Shown here one piece after another: positions 50,634 to 59,851 of a stretch of 64,000 nucleotides of DNA (its first letter is position 1; every line of letters starts with the position of its first letter). The position numbers and the translations under genes were made by a program. Under the pieces are notes generated by a model. The model worked only from the letters and a program-made list of their open reading frames with translations, was not told where the DNA came from and made no database searches. This DNA is from Bacteroidota bacterium (GTDB lineage: Bacteria; Bacteroidota; Rhodothermia; Rhodothermales; JANQRZ01). The stretch covers positions 1 through 64,000 of the forward strand of contig JBCDKT010000020.1 of the NCBI GenBank assembly GCA_038746285.1, in the 5' to 3' direction.

Positions 50634-52283
50634 ATGGAACTCGGTCTCGGCTCGCTCGACTGGGGCGTCATCGCGCTCTACTTCGCCGTCGTCTTCGGCG
50701 TGGCGATCGCCGGGACGCTGCGGGAGCGGCGGCAGGGCGGTGAGGACTCAGCGGACTACTTCCTCGCCGGGCGCAACGTCGGGTGGTTCGTCATCGGCGC
50801 GTCGCTCTTCGCCTCGAACATCGGGAGCGAGCACCTCGTCGGCCTGGCCGGGTCGGGGGCGACGAGCGGGGTGGCGCCGGGGCAGTTCGAGGTGCTGGCC
50901 TCGCTGATTCTGCTGCTCCTCGGCTGGGTGTTCGTGCCGTTCTACCTCACGAGCGGCGTCTTCACGATGCCCGAGTTCCTGGAGCGGCGCTACTCGGCCG
51001 GCGCGCGGTGGTACCTGGCGACCGTCAGCATCCTGGCCTACGTCCTGACCAAAATCTCGGTGACCATCTTTGCCGGGGCGGTCGTGTTCTCGGCGATCGG
51101 GGTGCCGTTCTGGACGGGCGCGTTCGTCGTGGTCCTGGCGACGGGCGCGTACACCGTCTTTGGCGGTCTCCGGGCGGTGCTCTACACGGACCTCTTGCAG
51201 ACGTTCGTGCTCGTCGGCGGAGCCGCAGCAGTGACGGTCGCTGGGCTGGCCGCCGTCGGCGGATGGGACGCGCTCGCGGCCGAAGTCGGGCCGGACTTCT
51301 TCGACATGTGGAAGCCGGCGACGGACCCGGACTTCCCGTGGACCGGCATCCTGTTCGGCGCGCCGATCCTGGGGGTGTGGTACTGGTGCACGGACCAGTT
51401 CATCGTGCAGCGCACGCTTTCGGCGCGCTCGGTGGACGAGGCGCGGCGGGGGACGATCTTCGCGGGCTTCCTGAAGCTCCTGCCGCTGTTCATCTTCGTG
51501 CTGCCGGGGATGCTAGCGGCGGCGCTCGTCGCGCAGGGCGCGATGACGCTCGGCAACGCGAACGAGGCGCTCCCGAAGCTGGTGGCGACCCTCCTGCCGG
51601 CGGGGCTGCGCGGCCTCGTGATCGCGGGCCTCCTGGCGGCGCTCATGTCGTCGCTCTCGAGCGTCTTCAACTCGTCGTCCACGCTCATCACCTGGGACGT
51701 CTACAAGCGGCTCCGGCCCGAGGCGTCGGAGCGGCAGCTCGTCTGGGTCGGGCGGCTCTCGACGGTCGCGCTGACCGTCCTCGGGCTGGCGTGGATTCCG
51801 TTCGTCGAGGCCGCCGAGGGGGGGCTGTACGTCTACATCCAGTCGGTCCAGGCCTACATCTCGCCGCCGATTGCCGCCGTCTTCCTGTTCGGCCTGCTCT
51901 GGTCGCGGGCGAACGCGCAGGGGGCCCTTGCCTCGCTCCTCGTCGGGCTCGCCCTCGGCCTCGGGCGGCTGGCGCTGGAGGCCGTCCACGGCCCCGACCA
52001 GACCGGCCTCGCCGCCGGGTCGCTGGCGGCAACCCTCGCCGAGATCAACTTTCTCCACATCGCCATCCTACTCTTCGCCGTCTGCGTCGCCGTGCTCGTC
52101 GCGGTGAGCCTTGCGACGGCCCCGCCGCCGCGCGCGCAGATCGCCGGGTTGACCTTCGCCACGGCCGACGATGCCGGCGCGGGGCAGGCTCCCTCGCCCG
52201 CCCCCGGCTGGCGCCGCACCGACGGCATCCTGACCGTCCTCCTCGTCGCGCTCGTTGGCGCGGTCTGGCTGTTCTTCTCGTGA
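50634..52283 (+). CDS. Sodium:solute symporter (SSS/SGLT family)
   Basis: The 549-residue membrane protein has about 14 helices and the SGLT-like signature: DYFLAGRNVGWFVIGASLFA followed by SNIGSEHLVGLAGSGA, VPFYLTSGVFTMPEFLERRY, YTVFGGLRAVLYTDLLQTFV and LAALMSSLSSVFNSSSTLIT. It should couple sodium entry to uptake of a sugar or similar solute. The next gene encodes a GH97 glycosidase 20 bases downstream, so a released hexose is a likely substrate (inference). Confidence 0.92.
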   Translation: MELGLGSLDWGVIALYFAVVFGVAIAGTLRERRQGGEDSADYFLAGRNVGWFVIGASLFASNIGSEHLVGLAGSGATSGVAPGQFEVLASLILLLLGWVFVPFYLTSGVFTMPEFLERRYSAGARWYLATVSILAYVLTKISVTIFAGAVVFSAIGVPFWTGAFVVVLATGAYTVFGGLRAVLYTDLLQTFVLVGGAAAVTVAGLAAVGGWDALAAEVGPDFFDMWKPATDPDFPWTGILFGAPILGVWYWCTDQFIVQRTLSARSVDEARRGTIFAGFLKLLPLFIFVLPGMLAAALVAQGAMTLGNANEALPKLVATLLPAGLRGLVIAGLLAALMSSLSSVFNSSSTLITWDVYKRLRPEASERQLVWVGRLSTVALTVLGLAWIPFVEAAEGGLYVYIQSVQAYISPPIAAVFLFGLLWSRANAQGALASLLVGLALGLGRLALEAVHGPDQTGLAAGSLAATLAEINFLHIAILLFAVCVAVLVAVSLATAPPPRAQIAGLTFATADDAGAGQAPSPAPGWRRTDGILTVLLVALVGAVWLFFS

Positions 52284-52302
52284 ACTACCCCATCGCTTCG
52301 CC

Positions 52303-54339
52303 ATGTACCATGCCCTTGTCTTCGCCCTCGCCCTTTTCCTGGCTGGCGCTGTGACGGCGCAGCCCGCTACGGTCGCCTCGCCCGACGGACGCATCGTCGT
52401 CACCGTCGATCTCACCTCGGACGGCGCGCCGACCTACCGCGTGGACCGCGACGGGCAGCCGCTCGTCCTCCCGTCGCGCCTCGGGATTGTGCTCGGGCGC
52501 AGCGACACGCTCGGGGTGGGGATGCGGATCAGAGACACGGCGCGGAACACGGTCGACGAGACGTGGACGCAGCCGTGGGGCGAGGTCGAGCAGGTCCGCG
52601 ATCACCACAACGAGCTGCGGCTCACGCTGTCGCAACTGCTCGGGCGACACGCGCGCGAGATGAATCTGGTCTTCCGGGTCTTCGACGACGGGGTCGGGTT
52701 CCGGTACGAGTGGCCTGAGCAGTGGACCCTCGGGCCGTTCGAGATCATAGACGAGCTGACCGCGTTCCGCTTCGCCGAGAACCCGGAGGCGTGGTGGATT
52801 CGGGCGTACGAGAACAACCGCTACGAGTACCTCTACGAGCAGTCGCCCCTGGACCGGGCGGGCTACGTGCTCCACACGCCGATGACAATGGCGTTTCCCA
52901 GCGGTGGGCCGTTCGTCGCCGTTCACGAGGCCGCCCTCGTAGACTACGCGGCGATGCAGCTTCGCCGCGTCGGGCCGACCGCGTTCCAGGCTGACCTCGC
53001 GCCGTGGAGTACCGGCGTCCGGGTCTATGCCGAAGCGCCGCACCGCTCGCCGTGGCGCGTGCTTCTCATCGGCGACACGCCGGGCGACCTCGTCACGAAC
53101 TATACCGTCCTCAACCTCAACGAGCCGAACGCGCTCGGCGACGTGTCGTGGGCGCAGCCCGGCAAGTACGTCGGCATCTGGTGGGCGATGCACCTCGGCC
53201 AGTGGTCCTGGAGCAGCGGGCCTAACCACGGCGCGACGACCGAGCACGCCCGGCGCTACATCGACTTCGCCGCCGAGCACGGCTTCGACGGCGTCCTCGT
53301 CGAGGGCTGGAACCGGGGCTGGGACGGCGACTGGACCGCCGGCAAGTCCGCCTTCTCCTTCACCGAGCCGTACCCCGACTACGACCTCGAGGGGCTGGCG
53401 GCCTACGCCCGCGAGCGCGGCACCCGCCTCATCGGGCACCACGAGACCGGCGGCGGCATCCCGAACTACGAGGCCCAACTTGACGACGCCTTCGCGCTCA
53501 TGAACCGCCTCGGCGTGCGGGCCGTCAAGACGGGCTACGTCGACTGGGGGATGCACTTTCCGCACGTCACCGCCGCAGGCGACACGACGCGCGAGTGGAA
53601 CTACGGGCAGGCGATGGTGAACCACTACCAGCGCTCGGTCGAGGCCGCGGCGCGGCACCAGGTGTCGGTCAACATCCACGAGCCGGTCAAGGACACCGGC
53701 CTCCGCCGGACCTACCCCAACCTGATGACGCGCGAGGGCGCGCGAGGGCAGGAGTACAACGCCGCCTGGGGCGGCGGCAACGGCCCCGACCACGTCCCGA
53801 CGCTCGTCTTCACCCGGATGCTCGCCGGCCCGATGGACTTCACGCCCGGCATCTTCGACCTCGACGCCGAGGGGGAGGGTGCCAACGCCGTCCCGACGAC
53901 GCTCGCCGGGCAGCTTGCGCTCTACGTCGTCCTCTACAGCCCGCTCCACATGGCCGCCGACCTCGTCGAGAACTACGCCCCGCACCTGGACGCCTTCCAG
54001 TTCATCAAGGAGGTCCCCGTCGACTGGGCCGACACGCGCGTGCTCGAAGCCAAGATCGGCGACTATGTCACCATCGCCCGCAAGGACCGGAACTCGGAGG
54101 ACTGGTACCTCGGTGCGAAGAACGACGCCGCGCTGCGCACCGTCGACGTGGCGCTTGGCTTCCTCGACGCCGGGCGCACCTACACCGCGACCGTGTACCG
54201 CGACGGGGACGACGCCGACTGGGAGACGAACCCGCTGGACTACGTCGTCGAGACGCGCGAGGTGCGGGCGGGCGAGCCGTTCCGCGTAGACCTCGCGCCG
54301 GGCGGCGGCCTCGCCGTCCGCTTCGCGCCGGTGGACTAG
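52303..54339 (+). CDS. Glycoside hydrolase family 97 protein
   Basis: The 678-residue exported enzyme has a signal peptide (LVFALALFLAGAVTAQP) and the GH97 layout: N-terminal beta domain (SPDGRIVVTVDLTSDGAPTY), central barrel with FDGVLVEGWNRGWDGDW, GVRAVKTGYVDWG and VSVNIHEPVKDTGLRRTYPN, then VLYSPLHMAADLVENY and a C-terminal beta domain. GH97 enzymes are alpha-glucosidases or alpha-galactosidases of Bacteroidota. It is likely periplasmic or surface-exposed and coupled to the upstream symporter. Confidence 0.93.
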   Translation: MYHALVFALALFLAGAVTAQPATVASPDGRIVVTVDLTSDGAPTYRVDRDGQPLVLPSRLGIVLGRSDTLGVGMRIRDTARNTVDETWTQPWGEVEQVRDHHNELRLTLSQLLGRHAREMNLVFRVFDDGVGFRYEWPEQWTLGPFEIIDELTAFRFAENPEAWWIRAYENNRYEYLYEQSPLDRAGYVLHTPMTMAFPSGGPFVAVHEAALVDYAAMQLRRVGPTAFQADLAPWSTGVRVYAEAPHRSPWRVLLIGDTPGDLVTNYTVLNLNEPNALGDVSWAQPGKYVGIWWAMHLGQWSWSSGPNHGATTEHARRYIDFAAEHGFDGVLVEGWNRGWDGDWTAGKSAFSFTEPYPDYDLEGLAAYARERGTRLIGHHETGGGIPNYEAQLDDAFALMNRLGVRAVKTGYVDWGMHFPHVTAAGDTTREWNYGQAMVNHYQRSVEAAARHQVSVNIHEPVKDTGLRRTYPNLMTREGARGQEYNAAWGGGNGPDHVPTLVFTRMLAGPMDFTPGIFDLDAEGEGANAVPTTLAGQLALYVVLYSPLHMAADLVENYAPHLDAFQFIKEVPVDWADTRVLEAKIGDYVTIARKDRNSEDWYLGAKNDAALRTVDVALGFLDAGRTYTATVYRDGDDADWETNPLDYVVETREVRAGEPFRVDLAPGGGLAVRFAPVD

Positions 54340-54342
54340 GTC

Positions 54343-57018
54343 CTACGCCGTCTCCGGTGCTTCGGGCGTTTCCGCTGTCGGTTCGGCCGCGGAGCCTGTG
54401 GTGAGCGCAGCCGAACCATCGCCGCTCGGAGACGTCATGGCCTCGTCGTCCACATCCAGGATGAGGCGGGCCACGTCGGCGATCGCGTCGCCGGGCTTGA
54501 GGTTGATCACGCGGACGCCCTGCGTGTTGCGGCCCATCTCGCGGATGCCGGCGACCCGCATGCGGATCGTGATGCCGTTCTGGGTGACGATCATCAGGTC
54601 GTCCTCGTCGATCACGCTCTTGAGCGCGACGAGGCGGCCCGTCTTCGGGGTCGTCTTCATCGTGAAGATGCCCTTGCCGCCGCGGCTTTGGAGGCGGTAC
54701 TCCTCGAGCGGGCTGCGCTTGCCGTAGCCGCGCTCAGAGACCGTCAGCACGCTCGCGCCGTCGCGCTTGACGGCGAGCATCCCGACCAGTTCGTCGTCGT
54801 CGTCCAGGCTCATCCCGCGCACGCCGCGCGTCTTACGGCCCATCGGGCGGGCGTCGGACTCGTGGAAGCGGACGGTCTTCCCGTTCGTCGCGCCGAGGAT
54901 GACCTCGGTGTCGCCGTCGGTGAGCTTGGCCTCGATCAGCTCGTCGCCCTCCACGATGTCGATGGCGATGATGCCGGTGACGAGGGGGCGGCGGAAGGCG
55001 TGAAGCGAGGTCTTCTTGACCTGCCCGCGTTTGGTCGCCATCAGGACGTGGTGGTTCTCCAAGAACGCCTCGCTCTCGAAGTCGGCCTTCGGGACCGAGA
55101 GCACGGCGCGGACGCGGTCGTCCTGGGCGATCTGGATCAGGTTGCGGATGCTCCGGCCCTTCGCGGTGCGCCCGCCCTCGGGGACTTCGTAGACGCGCAG
55201 CCAGTAGCACTGCCCGGCGTCGGTGAAGAAGAGCATGTAGTCGTGCGTGCTCGACGTGAACAGGTGCTCGACGAAGTCTTCGTCGCGCGTGCCGGCCCCG
55301 ATCAGCCCGCGCCCGCCGCGCCCCTGCTGGCGGTACTCGGTGATCGAGGTCCGCTTGACGAGGCCCTGGTGGCTGACCGTCACGATCACCGGCTCGTCCT
55401 CGATCAGGTCCTCCCAGTCGATGTCGCCGCCGCCGACGTAGTCGATCTCGGTCCGGCGCTCGTTGCCGAAGCGCTCGCGCATGGCGACGAGTTCGTCCTT
55501 GACGATCTGCATCCGCAGCTCGCGCGAGGCGAGGATGCTCCCCAGGCGTTCGATCTCCTGGAGGATCTCGCGGTACTCGGCCATGATCTGCTCGCGCGCG
55601 AGGCCGGTGAGCCGCGAGAGGCGGAGCGCGAGGATGGCGTCGGCCTGGGCCTCACTGAGCGCGAAGAGGGCGTCGGCCTCGGACGTGCCGCCGGCCGGCA
55701 GTTCGAGGCGCTGGCGCTGCTCCGGCGTGAGCTGCTCGGGGTAGAGCCCCGCCATCAGGTTGCGCCGGGCCGACTCCGTGTCGGCCGAGTGGCGGATGAT
55801 CGCGATCACCTCGTCGAGGTGGTCGAGGGCGACGACGAGGCCCTCCAGGATGTGGGCCCGCTCCTCGGCCTTGCGGAGGTCGAACTCCGTCCGGCGCAGG
55901 ACGATCTCGTGCCGGTGGTCGATGTAGTGCTGCACGGTCTCGCGCAGCGTCAGCGTCCGGGGACGCCCGCCGACGAGCGCGACCATGTTGATCCCGAACG
56001 TCTGCTGGAGCTGGGTGTACTTGAAGAGTTGGTTCTGGACGACGGCCGGGACGGCGTCCTTCTTGAGCTCCATCACGATCCGCATCCCGTCGCGGTCGGA
56101 CTCGTCGCGCATGTCCGAGATGCCCTCGATCCGCTTGTCGCGCACGCTCGCGGCGATCTTCTCGATCAGCGTGCTCTTGTTGACCTGGTACGGGATTTCG
56201 GTTACGATGAGCGCGTTGCGGGACCCGCGCAGCACCTCCTCGTGCATCGTGGCGCGGATCACGCAGCGCCCGCGCCCGGTGCGGTACGCCTGCCGGACGC
56301 CGCTATGGCCGTAGATCACCCCGCCCGTCGGGAAGTCCGGCGCTTTGATGTGCTCGGCGAGGTCGTCGTTTCCCATCTCCGGGTCGTCGATGAGCGCGAC
56401 GATGCCGTCGACGAGCTCCGGGAGGTTGTGCGGCGGGATGTTGGTCGCCATCCCGACAGCGATGCCCGACGCGCCGTTCATCAGGAGGTTCGGGAGCGCC
56501 GCCGGGAAGACGGTCGGCTCCTCCAGCGAGTCGTCGAAGTTGGGGACGAACTCGACGGTCTCCTTTTCGAGGTCGTCGAGGAGGGCGGCGGCGGCGGGCG
56601 TCATCCGCGCCTCGGTGTAGCGCATCGCGGCGGCGGCGTCGCCGTCGACCGAGCCGAAGTTGCCCTGCCCGTCTACGAGCGGGGTCCGCATCGAGAACTC
56701 CTGCGCGAGCCTCACCATCGCCTGGTAAACCGACTGGTCGCCGTGCGGGTGGTACTTGCCGAGCACCTCGCCGACGATACGGGCGCTCTTGCGGTGCGCC
56801 TTGCCGGGCGTCAGCCCGAGGTCGTTCATCCCGTAGAGGACGCGGCGTTGGACCGGCTTCAGGCCGTCGCGCACGTCCGGCAGCGCCCGGCTGACGATGA
56901 CCGACATCGAGTAGTCGATGTAGGAGGAGCGCATCTCCTCCTCGATGTTGATCGGGATGATGCGGTTAGACGGCGCGCCGTTGGAGGGCGTGCCGCCGAG
57001 GTCGTCGGTAGGCTCCAT
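54343..57018 (-). CDS. gyrA: DNA gyrase subunit A
   Basis: The 891-residue type IIA topoisomerase subunit has the catalytic Tyr134 in MRYTEARM, and six C-terminal blades with the gyrase-specific GyrA box in LQSRGGKG, separating it from ParC. The quinolone-resistance region reads [18 protein letters not shown]: positions equivalent to E. coli Ser83 and Asp87 are Gln95 and Gln99, both substitutions at the two main resistance sites. The tail is rich in Ala, Pro and Glu. A TACCTTGC box lies 34 nt upstream. It is convergent with the GH97 gene, three bases away. Confidence 0.96.
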   Translation of the reverse strand: MEPTDDLGGTPSNGAPSNRIIPINIEEEMRSSYIDYSMSVIVSRALPDVRDGLKPVQRRVLYGMNDLGLTPGKAHRKSARIVGEVLGKYHPHGDQSVYQAMVRLAQEFSMRTPLVDGQGNFGSVDGDAAAAMRYTEARMTPAAAALLDDLEKETVEFVPNFDDSLEEPTVFPAALPNLLMNGASGIAVGMATNIPPHNLPELVDGIVALIDDPEMGNDDLAEHIKAPDFPTGGVIYGHSGVRQAYRTGRGRCVIRATMHEEVLRGSRNALIVTEIPYQVNKSTLIEKIAASVRDKRIEGISDMRDESDRDGMRIVMELKKDAVPAVVQNQLFKYTQLQQTFGINMVALVGGRPRTLTLRETVQHYIDHRHEIVLRRTEFDLRKAEERAHILEGLVVALDHLDEVIAIIRHSADTESARRNLMAGLYPEQLTPEQRQRLELPAGGTSEADALFALSEAQADAILALRLSRLTGLAREQIMAEYREILQEIERLGSILASRELRMQIVKDELVAMRERFGNERRTEIDYVGGGDIDWEDLIEDEPVIVTVSHQGLVKRTSITEYRQQGRGGRGLIGAGTRDEDFVEHLFTSSTHDYMLFFTDAGQCYWLRVYEVPEGGRTAKGRSIRNLIQIAQDDRVRAVLSVPKADFESEAFLENHHVLMATKRGQVKKTSLHAFRRPLVTGIIAIDIVEGDELIEAKLTDGDTEVILGATNGKTVRFHESDARPMGRKTRGVRGMSLDDDDELVGMLAVKRDGASVLTVSERGYGKRSPLEEYRLQSRGGKGIFTMKTTPKTGRLVALKSVIDEDDLMIVTQNGITIRMRVAGIREMGRNTQGVRVINLKPGDAIADVARLILDVDDEAMTSPSGDGSAALTTGSAAEPTAETPEAPETA

Positions 57019-57051
57019 GAGGGGGCGGGCGTTGGCAGGTTCGCAGTCCGT

Positions 57052-57059
57052 GCAAGGTA
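57052..57059 (-). promoter_or_regulatory. Candidate -7 box (TACCTTGC) of gyrA
   Basis: TACCTTGC on the minus strand, 34 nt upstream of the gyrA start. Confidence 0.45.
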
Positions 57060-57090
57060 CGAAATCGCAGCGTCAGGGGCCTGTCAGACG

Positions 57091-57194
57091 GAGGGAATGG
57101 AGGGAATGGAAATGAAAGCCGAGAAAGGTACCGACCCCGCCGCGCTCTGCGCCGACGCTCTCGTCTCTCCTCGCTTTCCCCGCCCTCCACGCCG
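57091..57194. repeat. Class A element with two 9-bp units, upstream of gyrA
   Basis: Two GGAATGGAG-type units precede GAAAGCCGAGAAAGGTACCG, CGCGCTCTGCGCC and the end CCCTCCACGCCG. It is nearly the same as the 45.9 kb copy apart from array length, so array copy number varies between copies. Confidence 0.88.
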
Positions 57195-57223
57195 CAAGAA
57201 CCCCCTCTGCGCCGAACCAGCCC

Positions 57224-58159
57224 TCAGTACGCCACCAGCACGAACGCCGGGCGCGGCGTCAGCCGGATGCCGGGCGCGGGGAAGTGGACATGGCGCAGCC
57301 ACCCGGCCACGGTCTCCCACGCCTTGCCTCGGAGCGGCAGGATGGTCGGCTCGATGTCGAGCGCGAGGTAGACGTAGCTCGTCGTGAGAAAGTCGATCTC
57401 GTCGCGGTCGCGGGCGGCGTAGCCGACGGCGAGGTTTAGCCACTCCGGCATCGCCTCCTTGAAGGCCCCGGCCGGGGCGAGGCGGTGCGGGTTGGCCGTC
57501 AGCCAGAACGTCTGCCCGGCGTAGTCGTCGGTGAAGTTCTTGCCCTCCCAGCCGCTGGGCCAGTAGCTCGCCTTGAGCGTGAACGCGTTCAGGGCCGGGA
57601 CGTAGGCCTGCGCCGTCGTGAACCCGACGCCGACCGTGTTGAAGGCCAGGTCGCCGGGGGAGAAGCCCCAGATCGGGCCGAAGCCGTCGAGGATCTCGTA
57701 GTAGAGCATCTGCGTCCACGCCGCCCCCGCCGCCCACAGCGGGGCCGTCCGCTCCGAGACGCCCGCCCACTCGAACGAGGCCCGGTAGTACCGGGTGAAG
57801 AACGACGACGAGTAGACGTGCCCAATCTTGTCGCTCCAGCGCACGTACGCCCAGTCGTTGAGGACGCGGAAGCGCGGGTTGCGGTCGGCCCACCAGCGCC
57901 GCCGCTGCGTCTCCAGCACCGCTAGGCCCGCCCCGACGCTGAGGCCCGTGACGGCAGTGATCCGCCACGCGCTGACCGGTCTCTTCTCCGCGCGCAGAGT
58001 GTCGGCGCGGAGACGAAGAGTATGGTCGAGCCCCCACGGACGCGTCGTGTCAGCCGCAGCCGGCACCGCCCCGATCAGCGCCTGCGCCTGCGCCGGCAGC
58101 GCGCCAGCACCGACGAGCACCGCAATCCAGAGGAGACGGCGGAACCAGGGCGAGGGCAT
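57224..58159 (-). CDS. DUF2279-type membrane-associated protein
   Basis: The 311-residue protein has a signal peptide (LLWIAVLVGAGALPAQAQA) and a body matching DUF2279-like periplasmic/outer membrane proteins of Bacteroidota: NDWAYVRWSDKIGHVYSSSF, WAGVSERTAPLWAAGAAWTQ, EILDGFGPIWGFSPGDLAFN and TANPHRLAPAG. Function is unknown. I start at Met 58159, six residues inside the longest frame, to centre the signal peptide. A TAGCTTGG box lies about 37 nt upstream. Confidence 0.75.
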   Translation of the reverse strand: MPSPWFRRLLWIAVLVGAGALPAQAQALIGAVPAAADTTRPWGLDHTLRLRADTLRAEKRPVSAWRITAVTGLSVGAGLAVLETQRRRWWADRNPRFRVLNDWAYVRWSDKIGHVYSSSFFTRYYRASFEWAGVSERTAPLWAAGAAWTQMLYYEILDGFGPIWGFSPGDLAFNTVGVGFTTAQAYVPALNAFTLKASYWPSGWEGKNFTDDYAGQTFWLTANPHRLAPAGAFKEAMPEWLNLAVGYAARDRDEIDFLTTSYVYLALDIEPTILPLRGKAWETVAGWLRHVHFPAPGIRLTPRPAFVLVAY

Positions 58160-58196
58160 GGGCGGGCAGATCGGCACAGGCAGGGAAGAGGCGGGG

Positions 58197-58204
58197 CCAA
58201 GCTA
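58197..58204 (-). promoter_or_regulatory. Candidate -7 box (TAGCTTGG) of the DUF2279 gene
   Basis: TAGCTTGG on the minus strand, 37 nt upstream of the start; identical to the box of the T9SS cargo gene. Confidence 0.42.
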
Positions 58205-58425
58205 CGGACGAAAGGGCGGAGCTTGGTGCCCAGCGGCAGAGTTGCCTCAAGACAAAGAGTAGCCTCAAGACGATGTGTGCACCCGATGATGAGGGCAAAG
58301 TGCGGTCTCCCTTTCAGGCATCGAACGTTGTATATTCGGCCTAGCGGACGTGCGTGCCTGGGCTTTGGAATAATGCGGATAAGCCTGGTGCGGACTGTTT
58401 TTCTGACTCCTAGACGGGACTGACT

Positions 58426-59106
58426 ATGGCGAGCGTGGAGACCAACCGGGTGCGGATGCTGGTGGTGGACGACCATCCGATCGTGCGCCAGGGGATCGAA
58501 CAGCTCATCGACCAACTCGACGGCTACGAGGTGACGGCCCAGGTGGGTTCGGCCCCAGAGGCGCTCGACCTGGCCTCCGATGAGGCGTTCGACCTCGCCA
58601 TCATCGACGTATCGCTGCAGGGCCTGAGCGGCCTCGAACTCGTCAAGCAGATCCGCGAGCGGAGCGTCGAGATGCCGATCCTGATGATGTCGATGCACGA
58701 CGAGTCGTTCTACGCGGAGCGTGCGCTGCGGGCCGGGGCGCAGGGCTACGTGATGAAGCAGCGCGCCACGGCCGAGATCGCCTCGGCCATCGACAAGGTC
58801 ATGGGCGGCGAGCTCTACCTCAGCGACGAGCTCTCGGCGAAGCTGCTGCGCCGCGCCGTGGAGGGCACGAGCGACCCTGAAAAAGGCGGCGTCGGCCAGC
58901 TCTCCGACCGCGAACTGGAGGTACTCCAACTCCTCGGCCAGGGCGTCCCCACGCGCGAAGTTGCCGACCGGCTCAACCTGAGCATCAAGACGATCGAGTC
59001 CTACCGCGCCAACATCAAGCGCAAGATGGACCTCAAGAACGCGAGCGAGCTGATGCGCTTCGCCGTGGACTGGGTGCGCACCTCCGGCCGCGTGGCGGGC
59101 AGCTAG
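58426..59106 (+). CDS. NarL/LuxR-type response regulator
   Basis: The 226-residue protein has a receiver domain with acidic pair DD (15-16), phosphoacceptor Asp61 in AIIDVSLQG and the conserved Lys in GYVMKQ, and a C-terminal LuxR helix-turn-helix (LSDRELEVLQLLGQGVPTRE, LNLSIKTIESYRANIKRKM). It should activate transcription as a phosphorylated dimer. No histidine kinase is adjacent. Upstream are a TATATTCG box (58331-58338) and two GCCTCAAGAC direct repeats near 58240-58270, a possible binding site. Confidence 0.92.
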   Translation: MASVETNRVRMLVVDDHPIVRQGIEQLIDQLDGYEVTAQVGSAPEALDLASDEAFDLAIIDVSLQGLSGLELVKQIRERSVEMPILMMSMHDESFYAERALRAGAQGYVMKQRATAEIASAIDKVMGGELYLSDELSAKLLRRAVEGTSDPEKGGVGQLSDRELEVLQLLGQGVPTREVADRLNLSIKTIESYRANIKRKMDLKNASELMRFAVDWVRTSGRVAGS

Positions 59107-59352
59107 GGCGTGTGAGCGGCTGCGAGGTCAGGCTCGCGAGGTCAGGATTGTGGCTTCGCGAAGCGCGCTAGGGTGGCGTGGGCACAGGCGCGGGAATAGG
59201 GTCTCCCCTATGTCAGAATACTATGCATCCCGATAGGCGGGAGCCTCTTCTTGCAGTAAGTAGGTAGAGTGACACCGCGTGCAGCGTCCCGCCCCCGTGC
59301 GACACTGGAGGCCCGCCGCCACTGTTCGTTCGCCTACGCTAGGAAGAGGACC

Positions 59353-59709
59353 ATGGAAACCACCGCGCAGAAAGGACTCCCCTCGTACACGCTTTCGCTG
59401 GTAGACTGCCACGGAACGGTGCAGTACCAGAGCGCGGCCATCGAGCCGCTGCTCGGCCACAGGCCGGACGAGGTCGCCGGAGCGGCAGGGCTCCTCTTCG
59501 TCCATGCGGAGGATATCCGGCCGGTACGGAAGGCGTTCGACGAACTGGTAAGGCAGGAGGGCGGGCAGGTGCGCTTCCGGGCAGCCGAAGGGGCGTGGCA
59601 GTCCGTCGAGGTCCAGGCACACAACCTGCTGGCGGACCCGGACGCGCGCGGCATGCTCCTGAGCCTCCGAGCTCTGCAGCGGCCCCGCACAGACGAGGCC
59701 CTGCGATGA
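59353..59709 (+). CDS. Stand-alone PAS domain protein
   Basis: The 118-residue protein is essentially one PAS domain: LPSYTLSLVDCHGTVQYQSA, EPLLGHRPDEVAGAAGLLFV, HAEDIRPVRKAFDELVRQEG and QVRFRAAEGAWQSVEVQAHN. PAS domains sense ligands, redox or light or mediate protein contacts. With no output domain it may bind a kinase in trans; the orphan response regulator upstream is a possible partner in the same pathway. ATG 59353 is preceded by AGGAAGAGGA, a good ribosome-binding site, unusual in this window. The 246-bp gap before it holds no recognisable gene. Confidence 0.78.
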   Translation: METTAQKGLPSYTLSLVDCHGTVQYQSAAIEPLLGHRPDEVAGAAGLLFVHAEDIRPVRKAFDELVRQEGGQVRFRAAEGAWQSVEVQAHNLLADPDARGMLLSLRALQRPRTDEALR

Positions 59710-59812
59710 GCTGGCGAACGAGAGACATGACGCGCCTCTGGGTGCGGGGCAGGGAGAAGGCGTCCCGAGCGCTGGACGCTGCTTCAGCCCCGTCTGAGGT
59801 CGTGAGGCGGAG

Positions 59813-59820
59813 TATCTTCC
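59813..59820 (+). promoter_or_regulatory. Candidate -7 box (TATCTTCC) of pyk
   Basis: TATCTTCC lies 31 nt upstream of the pyruvate kinase start. Confidence 0.45.
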
Positions 59821-59851
59821 GTCTCACCCCGCTGCTCTCGCTCTCGACCTC

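Noticed and set aside
54343-57018. ParC instead of GyrA
   Set aside because: The C-terminal domain contains the GyrA-box motif QSRGGKG and the protein has full GyrA length.
54688-57387. An 899-codon open frame antisense to gyrA
   Set aside because: gyrA is unambiguous on the other strand; the antisense product is repetitive and runs into a repeat element.
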